Source: Lepas anatifera
Taxonomy: Eukaryota; Arthropoda; Thecostraca; Lepadidae
Assembly: GCA_034440635.1 (NCBI GenBank)
Contig: JAOTON010002268.1
Span: 930,001-994,000, forward strand
Direction of reading: 5' to 3'
Length of the DNA: 64,000 nucleotides
The position numbers were made by a program, and so were the translations under genes. The notes under the pieces were generated by a model. It was not told the DNA's origin and did no database searches. It was given only the letters and a program-made list of their open reading frames with translations. This document shows positions 36,661 to 47,283 of this stretch, in pieces (the first letter of the stretch is position 1; each line of letters begins with the position of its first letter).

Positions 36661-37566
36661 CACGCGCACTGGAGGGGGCCTCGGAGGCCCCCCACCTGTT
36701 TTTCCGAGGTGGACGGAGAACCGCTTGTAGCCGAATAACGACACGTGGCCACATTTAACAGAATTTAATAGCGCGTCGATTGATGAAGACTTTTTGAAAA
36801 TCGGCCGAAAATTTTTTGACTTATAGGCATTTAAAGTCAGACCTGCATTTTGAGATCGCCGTAAACGCGCGGTCGGACCAGTTAGCTTGCATTGAAGACC
36901 GAGTGGTGACGTCATAACGTCATATAAGCGGGACTATATGTCAAGGTCACTTCACATGAAAGTCAAGGTCAAGGTCAAAGGTCACAGGTCAAGGTCATAT
37001 CTGCACTTTCAAGGTCACTGACCATAGTGCGTCCGGCCAAATGACGTTACTCGGTATGACATATATTATGCTATGACGTCATCGGTAGGGTACCCCAATA
37101 CAAAGGTCAAGGTCAAAGGTCATTGGGAAAGGTCAATCCTCATTTCCCGCCAAACAGTGGCTACAGTGTTAGTCAAAGTGTAAATGATAAGTAGTATACC
37201 ATATGGTGACCTTAAAGGTCAATGACCTTGAATGACCTTGACCCAAAAGTTGTGGGGAAGCCTCTTTGAGACCTCTTCTCTATGAACCTTATCCGCCTTT
37301 AGCTTATTCCCGTCATTTTCCCGCAGAATCACAGCATTTACCAATCGATCCCCAGCATGGCCAATATTTGACATTTATGACCTCGTTTGACCTTGAAGAT
37401 ATTGACCTAGGTCAATGAAAATTGATCATCGTGTAGATCACGTTAGCCCCCACCCACCTACCAAGTAGCGTTTTTCTAACCCTCTTAGTTTCCGAGATCT
37501 TAGGGGGCCTGGTAGGCCCCCTCCAGTGCACGTTAGTGCCAGACCCCCCTCCAGTGCGGGTGTTAA
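36657..37566. mobile_element. TTAA hairpin element E4 (abutting E3)
   Basis: TTAA at 36657-36660 and 37563-37566 flanks 902 bp. The terminal palindrome GGGGGCC-TCGG-AGGCCCCC (36674-36693) has a near-copy at 37503-37521. The outer motif GCACTGGAGGGGG is inverted at the right end in two copies. The interior is rich in AAGGTCA and TGACGTCAT. A degenerate relative is at about 31380-32050. Confidence 0.86.
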
Positions 37567-37712
37567 AGGCTTCACCAAGGTTGAAGATTAGTTCACTCTT
37601 TCACTCACTTGCACCAGAACACTCTCTCACTCTTCACTCCACGCACACGGCAATTGAGGTTACGGGTGAAGGACGAAGCGCCGGCAACGCAGCCACACTC
37701 GGGCGCGGCGCT

Positions 37713-37749
37713 CAGGCAACTGAGCGTATCACTTACGCTCAGTTGCCTG
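37713..37749. repeat. Perfect 16-bp hairpin near the LINE-1 5' end
   Basis: CAGGCAACTGAGCGTA and its exact complement are separated by 5 nt, ending only 8 bp before Gypsy-2 gag resumes. It is therefore at or near the 5' terminus of LINE-1. Confidence 0.8.
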
Positions 37750-40700
37750 GAGTACTGGAGCGGTATCACTTTTATAACAGGGCGCAAGGTACGGGGAGAC
37801 TATTTCAGCATACCTGGCGGCTCTCAGGTCGCTCGTGTCAAAGTGTGATTTTCCCGACCCGGACGCCATGCTTCGCGACAGACTGGTCATGGGCGTGTCA
37901 GATCGGGCGACACAGCGAGCCCTTCTCCGAGAGACAGCCCTCACGCTCAAGGATGCCGTAGCTTTGGCTTTATCGGAAGAGGCATCCCACCGTGACCAGC
38001 TTCGACGGTCTCTATGCCCCGCCTGGGGTCGCGCGTGCCACGCCTGTGGCGGGCGTAACCATTTTTCTGCCTGCTGTGAAGCCAGTGACAGCGGTTTTGT
38101 ACGAAATCCCGGTACTGGTGGTACTGCCGAGGGAGTCTGTGGCAGCCGCGGTTTTCGGGGTCGCGCCCCTGGCGGCGGGGTCAGTGGCGGCCGCGGTGTT
38201 CCCGGCTCCGCTACCGGCAGCAGAGGCGGCGCCAGGCCCGGCGGCGACATCCGCGGCACTGATCGGCGTCGCTCGGCAGCTGGCAGCGGCGCAGTGGCAG
38301 CCGTTGGTGGTGAACATGTGACTTCTGCTGACGATTCAGATCAAGAGGAGGCGGTCTATACTGTTATGGGTGTGGAAGCCCCAGTAGGTTTTGCATTGGA
38401 AGCTCCAGATGGCTCTGCGGAAGATTCGGACCCAGAAGACGTGGGTTTGAACTCAGAGGAGGCGGTGTTTGCTGCTACAGGATCACGCTTGGAGTGCCGC
38501 GTGTTAAAAACGCTGAATGCTACGTCGGGTGAGTCCGTGCGGTTTTTGGTGGATTCTGGATCGGAATGTAACGTCATATCGTTGACAGAATATGAGCGTA
38601 TCACCGGGGATTAAAACCGTCAGCATGTCAAACCTTGTATTTCTGCCATTCGCCTGTACGATGGATCCCTCGTAAAAACTGTGGGACGGGCCCGACTCCG
38701 GCTCATTAATCCCACATCGGGTAGGACTGAAGTGATCTCATGCCGTGTCTTGGATCAGGATGTTCTGCCCATACTTAGCTTCCAAACCTCTGTGGATCTT
38801 GAATTTATTTCAGTCCATGATGTTGACCCGTTGGACTACATGCCCAAAGTGCTGCCAGGTGCTGGGGGAAGCTCTGGAGGACTGACTAAGGCGGGGGTGA
38901 TGAAAGACTTTAGCGATGTTTTCGATGTTAAAACCCCTGGCCGGGTTATGGCAAATCACAATATTGTGACCGATCCCAAAATCGCTCCCAAAGTGGAGCC
39001 CCTAGGCGGGTGCGCGTCCATATCCGCGATAGACTAAAGAGCAAATTGGATGATTTGGTGGCCGCCGGTTTGGTCACACCAGTAACCAGGCCTACTCCCT
39101 GGGTATCGAACTTAGTGATTGTCGATAATCCTTCTGGGGATATTCGTCTTTGCCTCGATCCAAAAACATTGAATGAGGCCGTGCAGCGGGAGCACTATCC
39201 AACCCCAACCCTGGATGAAGTAACGACCAGACTGAGTGGTGCCAAAACCTTTTCTGTGGTCGATGCCAGCCAAGCATTCTGACAAATCGGGCTTTCGGAT
39301 CAGTCAGCTGATCTGTGTTCCTTCCACACCCCTTTCGGCAGGTATCGATGGGAGGTCTTGCCCTATGGCATCAAGTCGGCACCTGAACTGTGGCAGCGGA
39401 CCATGCACGAGCTAGTAGCTGGCCTTCGTGGGGTGGAGGTCATCGCAGACGATTTCGTCATATTTGGTTCGTCGGAGTGTGAGCACGACTCGAATCTCAC
39501 TGCTTTCTTGGCACGTGCCAAGGAGCGTAATCTGAGGCTCAATCCAGATAAATTCAAGTTCAAGGTCCCGTCAGTGAAGTGGATGGGACACATTCTGAGT
39601 GCACAGGGTTTGCAGCCCGATCCAGCCAGAGTGCAGGCCATCACAGAGCTCCAGGTTCCCACATCAGTGCCAGAGCTAAAGAGATTTCTTGGCATGGTGG
39701 GCTATCTCTCTCGTTTTGTACCCAACATCTCGGAGATACTTGCCCCTTTGCGATTGCTGACTCATAAAACGATCGATTGGTTTTGGAGTCCAGCCTGCCA
39801 GCAGGCGTTTGATCGCGTGAAGAGCCTACTGACTTCGGCTCCAGTCCTGCGTTTTTATGACCCCCGTCTGGAGGCTACTGTTCAGTGCGATGCCTCCATG
39901 TCCGGCCTGGGGGCCGGTCTCTTGCAAGAGGGTCATCCCGTTGTGTTTTGCTCCAGGGCTCTCACTCAGGCTGAACGATCTTACTCGCAAATTGAGAAAG
40001 AACTCTTAGCCATAACCTTCGCAATGCACAGGCTGGACCAGTTGGTCTACGCTCGGCCTGTTACGGTTATTTCGGACCATAGCCGCTTGTCGCTATCCAG
40101 TCCAAACCGCTCGGCGATGCCCCTCTTCGTTTGCAACGTATGTTCCTCCAACTTCAAAGGTATACGTATACCATAGTGTATAAGCCAGGTAGTCAGTTGT
40201 GTGTTGCTGACACTCTCAGCCGTGCTTCACTCCCACTCCCACAAGATGTGTTCGCCGCCAAGTTGCAGAAGGTGGACATGAGTCAGGGTGTCGCGATATC
40301 GCCGAGTCGGTTGAGTTCTATTCGCACTGCGACGGCCAATGATCCTTCTCTCGCCCTGCTTTTGACTCAGATTCAATCGGGTTGGCCCACTGAACGAGAC
40401 GCAGTGCCTCAAATGATACGTGGATACTTCCATCTCAGGGACGAGCTCACTTGCCAGGATGGATTAATATTCAAGTCCAGGAGCTTGGTTGTCCCGCAAA
40501 GTCAGCAGCGAGAGGTGCTCTCTCAACTGCATCGCTCTCACATTGGATTGGCTTCTATTCTTCGTCTAGCCAGGGGGTGTGTTTTCTGGCTGGGAATGGG
40601 ATCCGATCTTCGGGAGCTTATCTTGAAATGCCCCGTGTGCTTGTCATTTCGTCCCGCCCAGGTCAGAGAGCCTCTGGCCCCCATGAGCTACCCGATCGGG

Positions 40701-41834
40701 CGTGGCAGAAAGTTGCCACGGATCTCTTTGAACTAGACGGTGTGGTATATTCTGTGCTAGTGGACTATTATAGCAACTATGTGGAGGTTGATCGTTTGCC
40801 AAGTAGTTCCACAGCTCAGGTGATCCGGGCTTTGTCGGCCCACTTTGCCCGCTTTGGCATTCCCGAGGTTCTCATTAGCGATAACGGGCCTCAGTACTCC
40901 AGCGCAGAGTTCTCTGAGTTTACCAAACACCTAGACATTGATCATCGCACCTCCAGCCCTACCTATCCTCAATCAAACGGTAAAGCCGAAAACACGGTTC
41001 GGACTGTTAAGGCTCAATGGCGTAAGGCACTGGCGTCAGGCGAAAATCCGCTCTGGGCACTACTCCTGTGGCGCAACGCACCTCGCGAATCAATTGGTCT
41101 CTCCCCGGCGCAGATGATGTTTGGACGGGCCTGCCGAACTTTTCTCTCGACAGCACGTGCCACGTTGGCCCCTTCTCCCGCAGCAGTGCCACTGCGAGAG
41201 ACTTTGCATCGCCGCAAGGCTTCCCAGCAAAGGTACTATGACCGAGGTACCACCCCCCTGCGGCCACTCTTGGAGGGCGAAACGATTCGCATGCGTTTGC
41301 CCGGACAGTCTACCTGGACACCTGGGATCTGTCTAAGTCCGGTGGCTGACCGCTCCTACCTAGTTCGAGTCTCTAATGCTGTCTATAGGCGAAATCGGCG
41401 CCATCTGCTAGCAACCGGAGAAAGTGCCAGAGTAGTAGACCAGCAGCAGCGGTCGAACTACCTCTCCCACCCCAACTCCCCTGAGCCCCTCCCTCTATCT
41501 GATCCAGAACGTATAGAGGGGCCACAGCCGAGCGGGCCGACCCTTCCACCTTCCCCGAATGAGACCCACATACCCCATGCTTCAGGTGAACCATCAATGG
41601 GTGGGGACCCTTCAGGACTTGGTCTTTTACTCCGTCGTTCAACCCGGCCCTCTCGACCCCCTGCACATCTGCGTGACTATGTAAGATAGTTCAGTTTGTG
41701 CGACGTGTTGACAGTCTTTGTTTCGTCAGCTCACCCCGCTGTTGCCTGTAGGTGTTTGTAATTGTCGTGATGTTAGAACGATTCGATGCTTCTTGTGTAC
41801 GCTAAATTAAGCGGTTGTACGATAAAGACAGATT

Positions 41835-42052
41835 GGGGAAAGGGAGATGTGGCGTATGTCACGGCCCTGGCCGTGACGTATGCGGTTGCCATGGCAACCT
41901 CAGCGTCGCAGGTGGGACGGCGGCGCGGGACGCGGACGACAGGCAGTGAACGTTGGGCAGGTACCAGAGCTGAGTGTTCTAAGGTGTCTTGGAGTGTACT
42001 GGGCGACTCGGATAATATACGTGCATATGAACAGTGACACGTGCACGTTACA
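41835..42052 (+). repeat. Polypurine tract and 3' LTR of Gypsy-2
   Basis: GGGGAAAGGGAGA followed by the 205-bp LTR, then AGGTA, the target duplication, and the resumption of LINE-2 ORF1. Confidence 0.93.
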
Positions 42053-42562
42053 AGGTACAAAAACGGCTGAGAGAGGAGCTCAAGCAGCGTAGGGACAACG
42101 GTGAGTCTAATTTAGTAATCAGGAGGGGCAAGGTTATCTCAGTCAGTGGGGGTGCTATTGCCTCTTCTCAACCTCGCGGGGGCCTGGAGCCTGCGGCGGT
42201 CGGGTCTGGGGTGCTCGCTCTGGATGGGGCAGATGTTGGGGTTGTTGGGGTCCCAACTGGGGGTACCCCTGTTGCGCCACGTGCGAACGTGCGAACGGGC
42301 GAACGTTCAGTTCCCACTGGAGTCTCTCGGCCCTCTTCTGGGAATCCCACAGCCGACTCCCTCGGGAGCATGCATGCCAACTTATCCTCCGATGGGGCTG
42401 CTCAGATCTGTTCTGGGGATCCCGCAACGCCACCGCTTCTTAACACGCGGGCAGCCTCAGCTGATGCCTCGGGCGACCGCGGACGCCCCCTGGAGGCTAC
42501 GGGGGCCGGGGATCGGCAACCACCAGGGAGAGTTTGACAACCGGGTCCACACTGTTCATGAC

Positions 42563-45398
42563 ATGAAAGTGTACTACACAAACTGTGACCAGTTCCTGAA
42601 TAAGCGCGACGACCTGTGCATGGAAATAGCAGGAAACGAACTGGATGTGATTATGTTGACTGAGGTGATTCCGAAAGCCCAACGAGCACCTATCTCAAGT
42701 GCGTTACTAGCATTGCCAAATTACGAAGTATACACAAGCTTTGATCCAGATAAGGCCAACCTGGGTGGAAGCGGTGAGCGAGGTGTTGCAATTTATATCC
42801 GCTCAAATATCAGGGCAGCGCTAGTCTCGCTCCCTCACGTATCATTCAGGGAGCATCTACTGGTTAGGATCCAGTTGCACAGGCAGGATTACCTCATGAT
42901 ATGTTGTGTATACCGCAGCCCTAGTTCTGACGGGCACCAGAGCATGGTTCAGCTCAGGAGTCTGCTAGGTCTAATTGACAATCTCAAACCTTCCCACCTT
43001 CTGCTGGCTGGGGATTTTAACTTCCCCCAGATAGATTGGGTTGGAGAGTTTTCTCGAGCGGCCACTGGACACCCATCCCACTTGCTTCTCGATCTGATGC
43101 ATGACTTTTTCTTGTTCCAGCACATCCGGGAGGCCACCAGAGTCAGAGTGGGCGAGGCGGAAAATATTTTAGACCTTGTATTTACCAACGAAGAGGGGAT
43201 GCTGACAAACCTGGAGCTTCGCTCAGGCTTAGGTAGGATCGATCACGTATCAATTAGATTCCGCCTTCGGTGTTACTTATCTGTCAGAGAGAGTTGTGGG
43301 CATAGGTTAAACTTCGGCCGTGCTGACTTCTCCCCCTAAATCAGATGATTTCGGAATCAGACTGGGGCTCGCCGGAGCTTAATGCGGATAGTTTATACCA
43401 ACTCTTCATGAACACTCTCAAAGGCATCATCGCAGTATGCGTCCCGGAAGTGAGGCCTAGGACTAATAGAAATAATTTATATATGACCAGTGCAGCTCTC
43501 AGGCTCAAGGACAGGAAAAACCAGCTGTGGAGAATTTATCGACGCACTGGGGACATCATTGATCACGGGCGTTTTGCGTTGTGCGCGGCAAAGCTTCGTA
43601 AGCTTACCCGCCAGCTCCAGAGAAATCACGAGTACCAACTTGCACAGAACGCCAGAACAAATCCCAAAGCCTTTTGGAGGTATGTCAACAGCCGCCTGAA
43701 AACGAAAGGGAAAGTTGAAGACTTGCGTAACCCAAACGGTGATCTGGAGGCCTCTGATGAGGAGAAAGCTAGGATTTTGAATTATTGCTTCACTAGTGGG
43801 TTTACAGTGGAGGATACCAGCTGGATCCCTCCTTTCGGTATTCGATGCACTGGACCATTCCTGGACGATCTAGAGATTCTGCCTCAGGTGGTAGCACTCA
43901 AGCTCACGAACCTGAAAAGAACTCCTCACCTGGGCCTGATCTCATGCACGCACGGATTCTATACGAATCCAGAGACACGTTGGCCCTCCCATTGGCCAAG
44001 CTCTTCAGGAGCTCTCTTGACAGTGGTGAACTTCCGGAGGACTGGAAGCTGGGATCAATCGTCCCGATTTACAAAAAGGGGGACAAGCACAGTCCTGGAA
44101 ATTACCGCCCAGTTAGCCTGACTGCCATCCCGTGTAAGGTGATGGAATCCATCATACGTGATGAGCTCCTCGGGCACCTTACCAGGCACAATTTGCTCTC
44201 GCGTGAACAACATGGCTTCAGACCCAAGCGCTCATGTGACACGCAACTAATGGAGGTGTTGGATGATTGGAGCAGATTGATGGAGGCTAGACACACAATC
44301 GACACAGTCTACATGGATTTTCGAAAGGCCTTCGACTCGGTGCCTCACGCCCGTCTTCTCCACAAACTACATGCGTATGGGGTGCGGGGAAAAGTTCTCA
44401 ACTGGATCCGAGCTTTTCTGACTGGCAGATTACAGCGAGTGGTGGTTGGTGCTTCGGTGTCAGACTGGCTCCCGGTTCGAAGTGGCGTTCCGCAGGGGTC
44501 GGTTCTGGGGCCCGTTCTATTCTTAGTGTACATTAACGACCTTCCGGACCATGTGAAATCGACTGTTAAGATCTTCGCTGACGATACCAAGCTCTACACC
44601 CAGGCGAACAACCCGAAGGCACGAGAATCATTGCAGGGGGATATTGACTCGCTTCTCCGATGGTCTGTCATGTGGCAGCTGCCGTTTAATGGGAACAAAT
44701 TCTCTGTGTTACACATTGGCAACAACAGCAGCAGACATGTATATACGCTGGGTGGTGCCCTCCTGTCTAGCACTCACGAGGAAAAGGACCTTGGTATCGT
44801 GATAGACTCGGATCTGAAGTTCCGTCAGCAGGCAGCAAACGCCGTTTCCAAGGCTACTCGATTGCTGGCAGTCATTAGGAGGTCCTTTGCCAACCTGGAC
44901 CAGACCACTCTCCCTCGACTATACAAGGCACTGGTTCGTCCTCTCGTCGAGTACGGGAATGTCGTGTGGGGCCCATTCAACAGAGCGGATCAGAAGTTGA
45001 TTGAGCGCGTTCAGAGGCGTGCTACACGAATGATTCCCACTCTACGGCAGACACAGTATACAGATAGATTGTGCAATCTGAGACTACCGTCCCTGTACTA
45101 CAGGCGTCGTCGCGGAGACATGTTGAAAATATTTCAACTACTGCACGTTGGCGTAGACCAAGATCCGGTCCAGTTTTTTCGCCTCGACCCAAACACACGT
45201 ACTCGGGGTCATGCTTGGAAGCTCGTTAAACCCGACGCTGTTTCGAGGGTTCGACGCAGTGCTCTTGGTTGTCGAGCTGTTAATGACTGGAACGGGCTCC
45301 CTGCTTCAGTTGTTGGTGCACAATCCCTGTCAGAATTCAAGAGTAGATTAGACACGCACTGGGCCGATATCAGGTACACTGTACCTGACCAAGACTGA
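42563..45398 (+). pseudogene. LINE-2 ORF2 endonuclease-reverse transcriptase (CR1 clade), frameshifted
   Basis: Likely start at 42563 (MKVYYTNCDQFLNKRDD), 25 bp after ORF1. Endonuclease motifs are LTEV, GERGVAIYIRS, CVYRSPSS, LLAGDFN and IDHVSI. A frameshift near 43340 and another near 43920 separate the endonuclease, the linker and the RT. RT motifs include PVSLTAIPCKVMES, REQHGFRPKRSCD, MDFRKAFDSVPH, SGVPQGSVLGP, catalytic IFADDTKLY, LGIVIDSDLKF and LVRPLVEYGNVVW, ending VPDQD with the stop at 45396-45398. The clade is inferred from these CR1-type signatures. No activity is expected from this copy. Confidence 0.93.
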
Positions 45399-45564
45399 GA
45401 CACGCACGAAGATCACGAGCTTGCCAAGAACGGAACCCGCAGGCCGTAGTCGGCCTCCAAACTCCGACAATCTCAAGGTGAAGGTGATTATGGCGCTGAT
45501 GTTACTTTTCTGGAGGAGAGGTTAGAGGTCCTGCTGACAAAACTGTGCTGACAGCTGGAACAGG

Positions 45565-46226
45565 AGCCCTGTTCGACCTGTCAGCACAGTTTTGTCAGCA
45601 GCACCTCTAACCTCTCCTCCAGAAAAGTAACATCAGTGCCATAATCGCCTCTTGTTTGTGCTAAGCAAAGGGAACTTAATCCTTAATTCCATTAAAAAAT
45701 ATTAGGCTGCCGCTTCGTGCACTTACTATTTTTCATCAGCGCAAACAGCAGGCCATCAGCCCGTAAAACCTCTAGAACTAGTTCCCGGGGAGAGGCTACA
45801 ATCCTGTGACGTAGGCGCAACGCGGCCCGCTGATTGGTGCTGACAAAACTGTGCTGACAGCTGGAACAGGGCTCCTTATGGTGAAGGAATTTCTCTACGC
45901 TCGTGTGGCGTAACATGAGCCCTGTTCCAGCTGTCAGCAGAGTTTTGTCAGCACCAATCAGCGGGCCGCGTTGCGCCTACGTCACAGGACTGTAGCCTCT
46001 CCCCGGGAACTAGTTCTAGAGGTTTTACGGGCTGACGGCCTGCTGTTTGCGCTGATGAAAAATAGTAAGTGCACGAAGTGGCAGTCTAATATTTTTTAAT
46101 GGTGTAAAGGTTTGAGTTCCTTTTGCTTAGCACAAACAAGAGGCGATTATGGCGCTGATGTTACTTTTCTGGCGGAGAGGCTGGAGATCCTGCTGACAAA
46201 ACTGTGCTGACAGCTGGAACAGGGCT
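45565..46226. mobile_element. Two further MITE-X copies forming a large palindrome
   Basis: Copy 2 (45565-45874) is inverted and abuts the right end of copy 1. Copy 3 (45917-46226) is in direct orientation, 42 bp further on. Copies 2 and 3 therefore form about 300-bp inverted arms. Ends are GAGCCCTGTTCCAGCTGTC and the complement. No coding capacity. Confidence 0.85.
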
Positions 46227-46335
46227 ATGGGCGTAGAGGAATCCCTCTTGAACGTACCTTTAACTAAAGGTATCTTTGATTAGAGGATTGTTAGCGGTGG
46301 TGATTGTTGTTAATGGTGGTTGTTGGCACTGTTGG

Positions 46336-46635
46336 CATAGGCGGATCCAGGATTGCCGATCGGGGGGCACCTTCCCGGGGGCGCCTTCCCGGGGGGGGGC
46401 GCCATCCGGACCGGGGGGCGCCATCCGGACCAGGGGGCGCCACTTATGACCGGCAAAAGCTATCAGGTGGGCGCCAAATCCTATCGGTGGGCGCCGACTT
46501 TCGCATCCTGGGGGGTGGGAAGCGACATTTCAGGGGGCGCCATCGACCTTTCAGGGGCGCCATCGACCTTTCAGGGGGCGCCGAGGGTCGATCGGGGGGG
46601 GCACGTGCCCCTCCTTGCCCCCTGGATCCGCCTTG
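46336..46635. mobile_element. hAT-type MITE (second copy of the 16679 family)
   Basis: CATAGGCGGATCCAGG at the left and CCTGGATCCGCC at the right, in opposite orientation to the 16679 copy and with the same GGCGCCACTTATGACCGG and TCCTATCGGTGGGCGCC interior. Flanks ACTGTTGG and ACGTTGG are a plausible decayed 8-bp duplication. Confidence 0.8.
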
Positions 46636-46885
46636 ACGTTGGTGGTTTTTACTCTATTGCCTTGGTTTGGTTGTGTTGAGAGGAAGTCTGTAAGTATCTG
46701 TAAGAACCCGGAGAAGAAGTAATGCTAAATATTGATGATAAGTAGTTTTTGAGATATTTGAAATGTATTTTGCAGTCTGTTCCACCACTTTAAATGTTTA
46801 AGGCGAGGCCAGAGATAAGAGCCTGTTTCATTCCTCTATCCTCTATTCCTCTATTATATTCCTCTATAGTCCTCTATTACCCTGG

Positions 46886-47035
46886 TTTCATTTTTCGAGT
46901 ACCTACATGTGTTGGTATAACTAGGGCAGACGTCTCAGCTTTGCCAGATAGAAACGTGGGGTTCATCACTGGAAGAGAAAATTCCCAAGACCCAGAAATT
47001 TCCCCAGTTTCCCAGGTTTTCCCCTGAGAAAGGGA
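46886..47035. repeat. Outer left arm of the fold-back locus
   Basis: Inverted relative to 52555-52690: both share GGGCAGACGTCTCAGCTTTGC-like and AAATTTCCCCAG words in opposite orientation. Confidence 0.7.
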
Positions 47036-47040
47036 ATTCA

Positions 47041-47262
47041 GGGAATTCTCATATTGTATCATATTGGTCTCAATATTGCACAATAATGGTCTCAATATTG
47101 ATCAATATTGGTATCATATTATATCGATATTAGAATGTTGGGCAATATTTGTATAAATATCGATCCAATATTTTGGAACAATATTGCTAAAATATTTTAG
47201 TGGCTAACATTTCAATATTTCGGCAATATTAGGATCAATATTGTGCAATATTTTTCAAATTT
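47041..47262. repeat. AATATT-rich palindromic block
   Basis: About 220 bp with more than a dozen AATATT words, several as CAATATTG. AT-rich and of low complexity, without a fixed period. Confidence 0.8.
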
Positions 47263-47283
47263 AATTGTAGGGAAGGGATTTCG

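Larger units (their letters stand above)
27004..37757 (-). mobile_element. CR1/L2-like LINE (LINE-1), antisense inside Gypsy-2 gag, with inner insertions
   Basis: The 3' end lies at about 27004 (AATAAATAAAT tail on the element strand). The RT part is 27317-29123, the endonuclease part 34345-35617, and a putative 5' UTR reaches about 37757. The two coding parts are separated by the 5.2-kb element at 29124-34335, and the 5' UTR by TTAA elements E3 and E4. Neighbouring gag codons resume directly after the right border. A clear target duplication was not seen; short GTATTT/GTACTG-like words border the insertion. Confidence 0.85.
26731..41689 (+). pseudogene. Gypsy-2 gag and pol, interrupted and frameshifted
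   Basis: Gag starts at about 26731 (MANLRAP) with the retrotransposon gag fold (WHRDWRYY, LQKFTEYCNPRKN). It is broken at about 27004 and resumes at 37758 (ERYHFYNRAQGTG), with a frameshift near 37793. A zinc knuckle (CHACGGRNHFSACC) lies at about 38037-38080. Protease DSGSE is at about 38550. RT runs from about 39010 with IADDFVIF at about 39447, then RNase H. The integrase core is at about 40720-41010 with all three acidic residues in place (DLF, DNGPQY, NGKAE). Lesions: stops at 38612-38614 and 39280-39282, and frameshifts near 39005, 40085 and 40680. The tail NRRHLLATGE to HLRDYVR resembles Mag/K02A2.6-like elements. Not functional. Confidence 0.9.
26492..42052 (+). mobile_element. Ty3/Gypsy LTR retrotransposon (Gypsy-2, Mag-like), interrupted in gag
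   Basis: A 5-bp target duplication AGGTA (26487-26491, 42053-42057) flanks TG...CA LTRs of 207 bp (26492-26698) and 205 bp (41848-42052). The LTRs differ by three substitutions and one 2-bp indel. The PBS TGGTGTCAGAAGG begins at 26699 and the polypurine tract GGGGAAAGGGAGA is at 41835-41847. The gag frame is cut near 27004 by an antisense LINE and resumes at about 37758. The low LTR divergence dates all inner insertions as recent relative to this event. Confidence 0.93.
25762..42537 (+). pseudogene. LINE-2 ORF1 (nucleic-acid-binding protein), split by Gypsy-2
   Basis: The first part (25762-26491) encodes a coiled-coil-like region (RVGKLESALHAHM) and a RARNAVIHNLPE motif, followed by an RRM-like segment ending FGERQ, as in CR1/Jockey-type ORF1 proteins. 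The second part (42058-42537) continues in frame (QKRLREELKQRRDNGE, NLVIRRGK), then a low-complexity Gly/Pro/Ala tail to the stop at 42535-42537. ORF1 is thus interrupted only by the Gypsy-2 insertion and the 5' truncation. Confidence 0.87.
25762..45485 (+). mobile_element. CR1-clade LINE (LINE-2), 5'-truncated, inserted in MITE-X
   Basis: The element is flanked by an 8-bp duplication GATTATGG (25754-25761 and 45486-45493). ORF1 is split by Gypsy-2. ORF2 follows, and the 3' end has an AAGGTGAAGGT tail, consistent with the short terminal repeats of CR1 elements. The 5' end begins inside ORF1, as expected for a truncated target-primed insertion. Confidence 0.9.
25526..45564. mobile_element. MITE-X copy 1, split by 19.7 kb of nested insertions
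   Basis: The left part (25526-25761, starting GAGCCCTGTTCTAGCTGTC) and right part (45486-45564, ending GACAGCTGGAACAGG) together correspond to the intact copies at 45565-45874 (inverted) and 45917-46226. The break occurs at GATTATGG, which is duplicated on both sides of the CR1 LINE. The family is about 310 bp, with inverted ends based on CCCTGTTCCAGCTGTCAGCA. Superfamily was not assigned. Confidence 0.85.
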
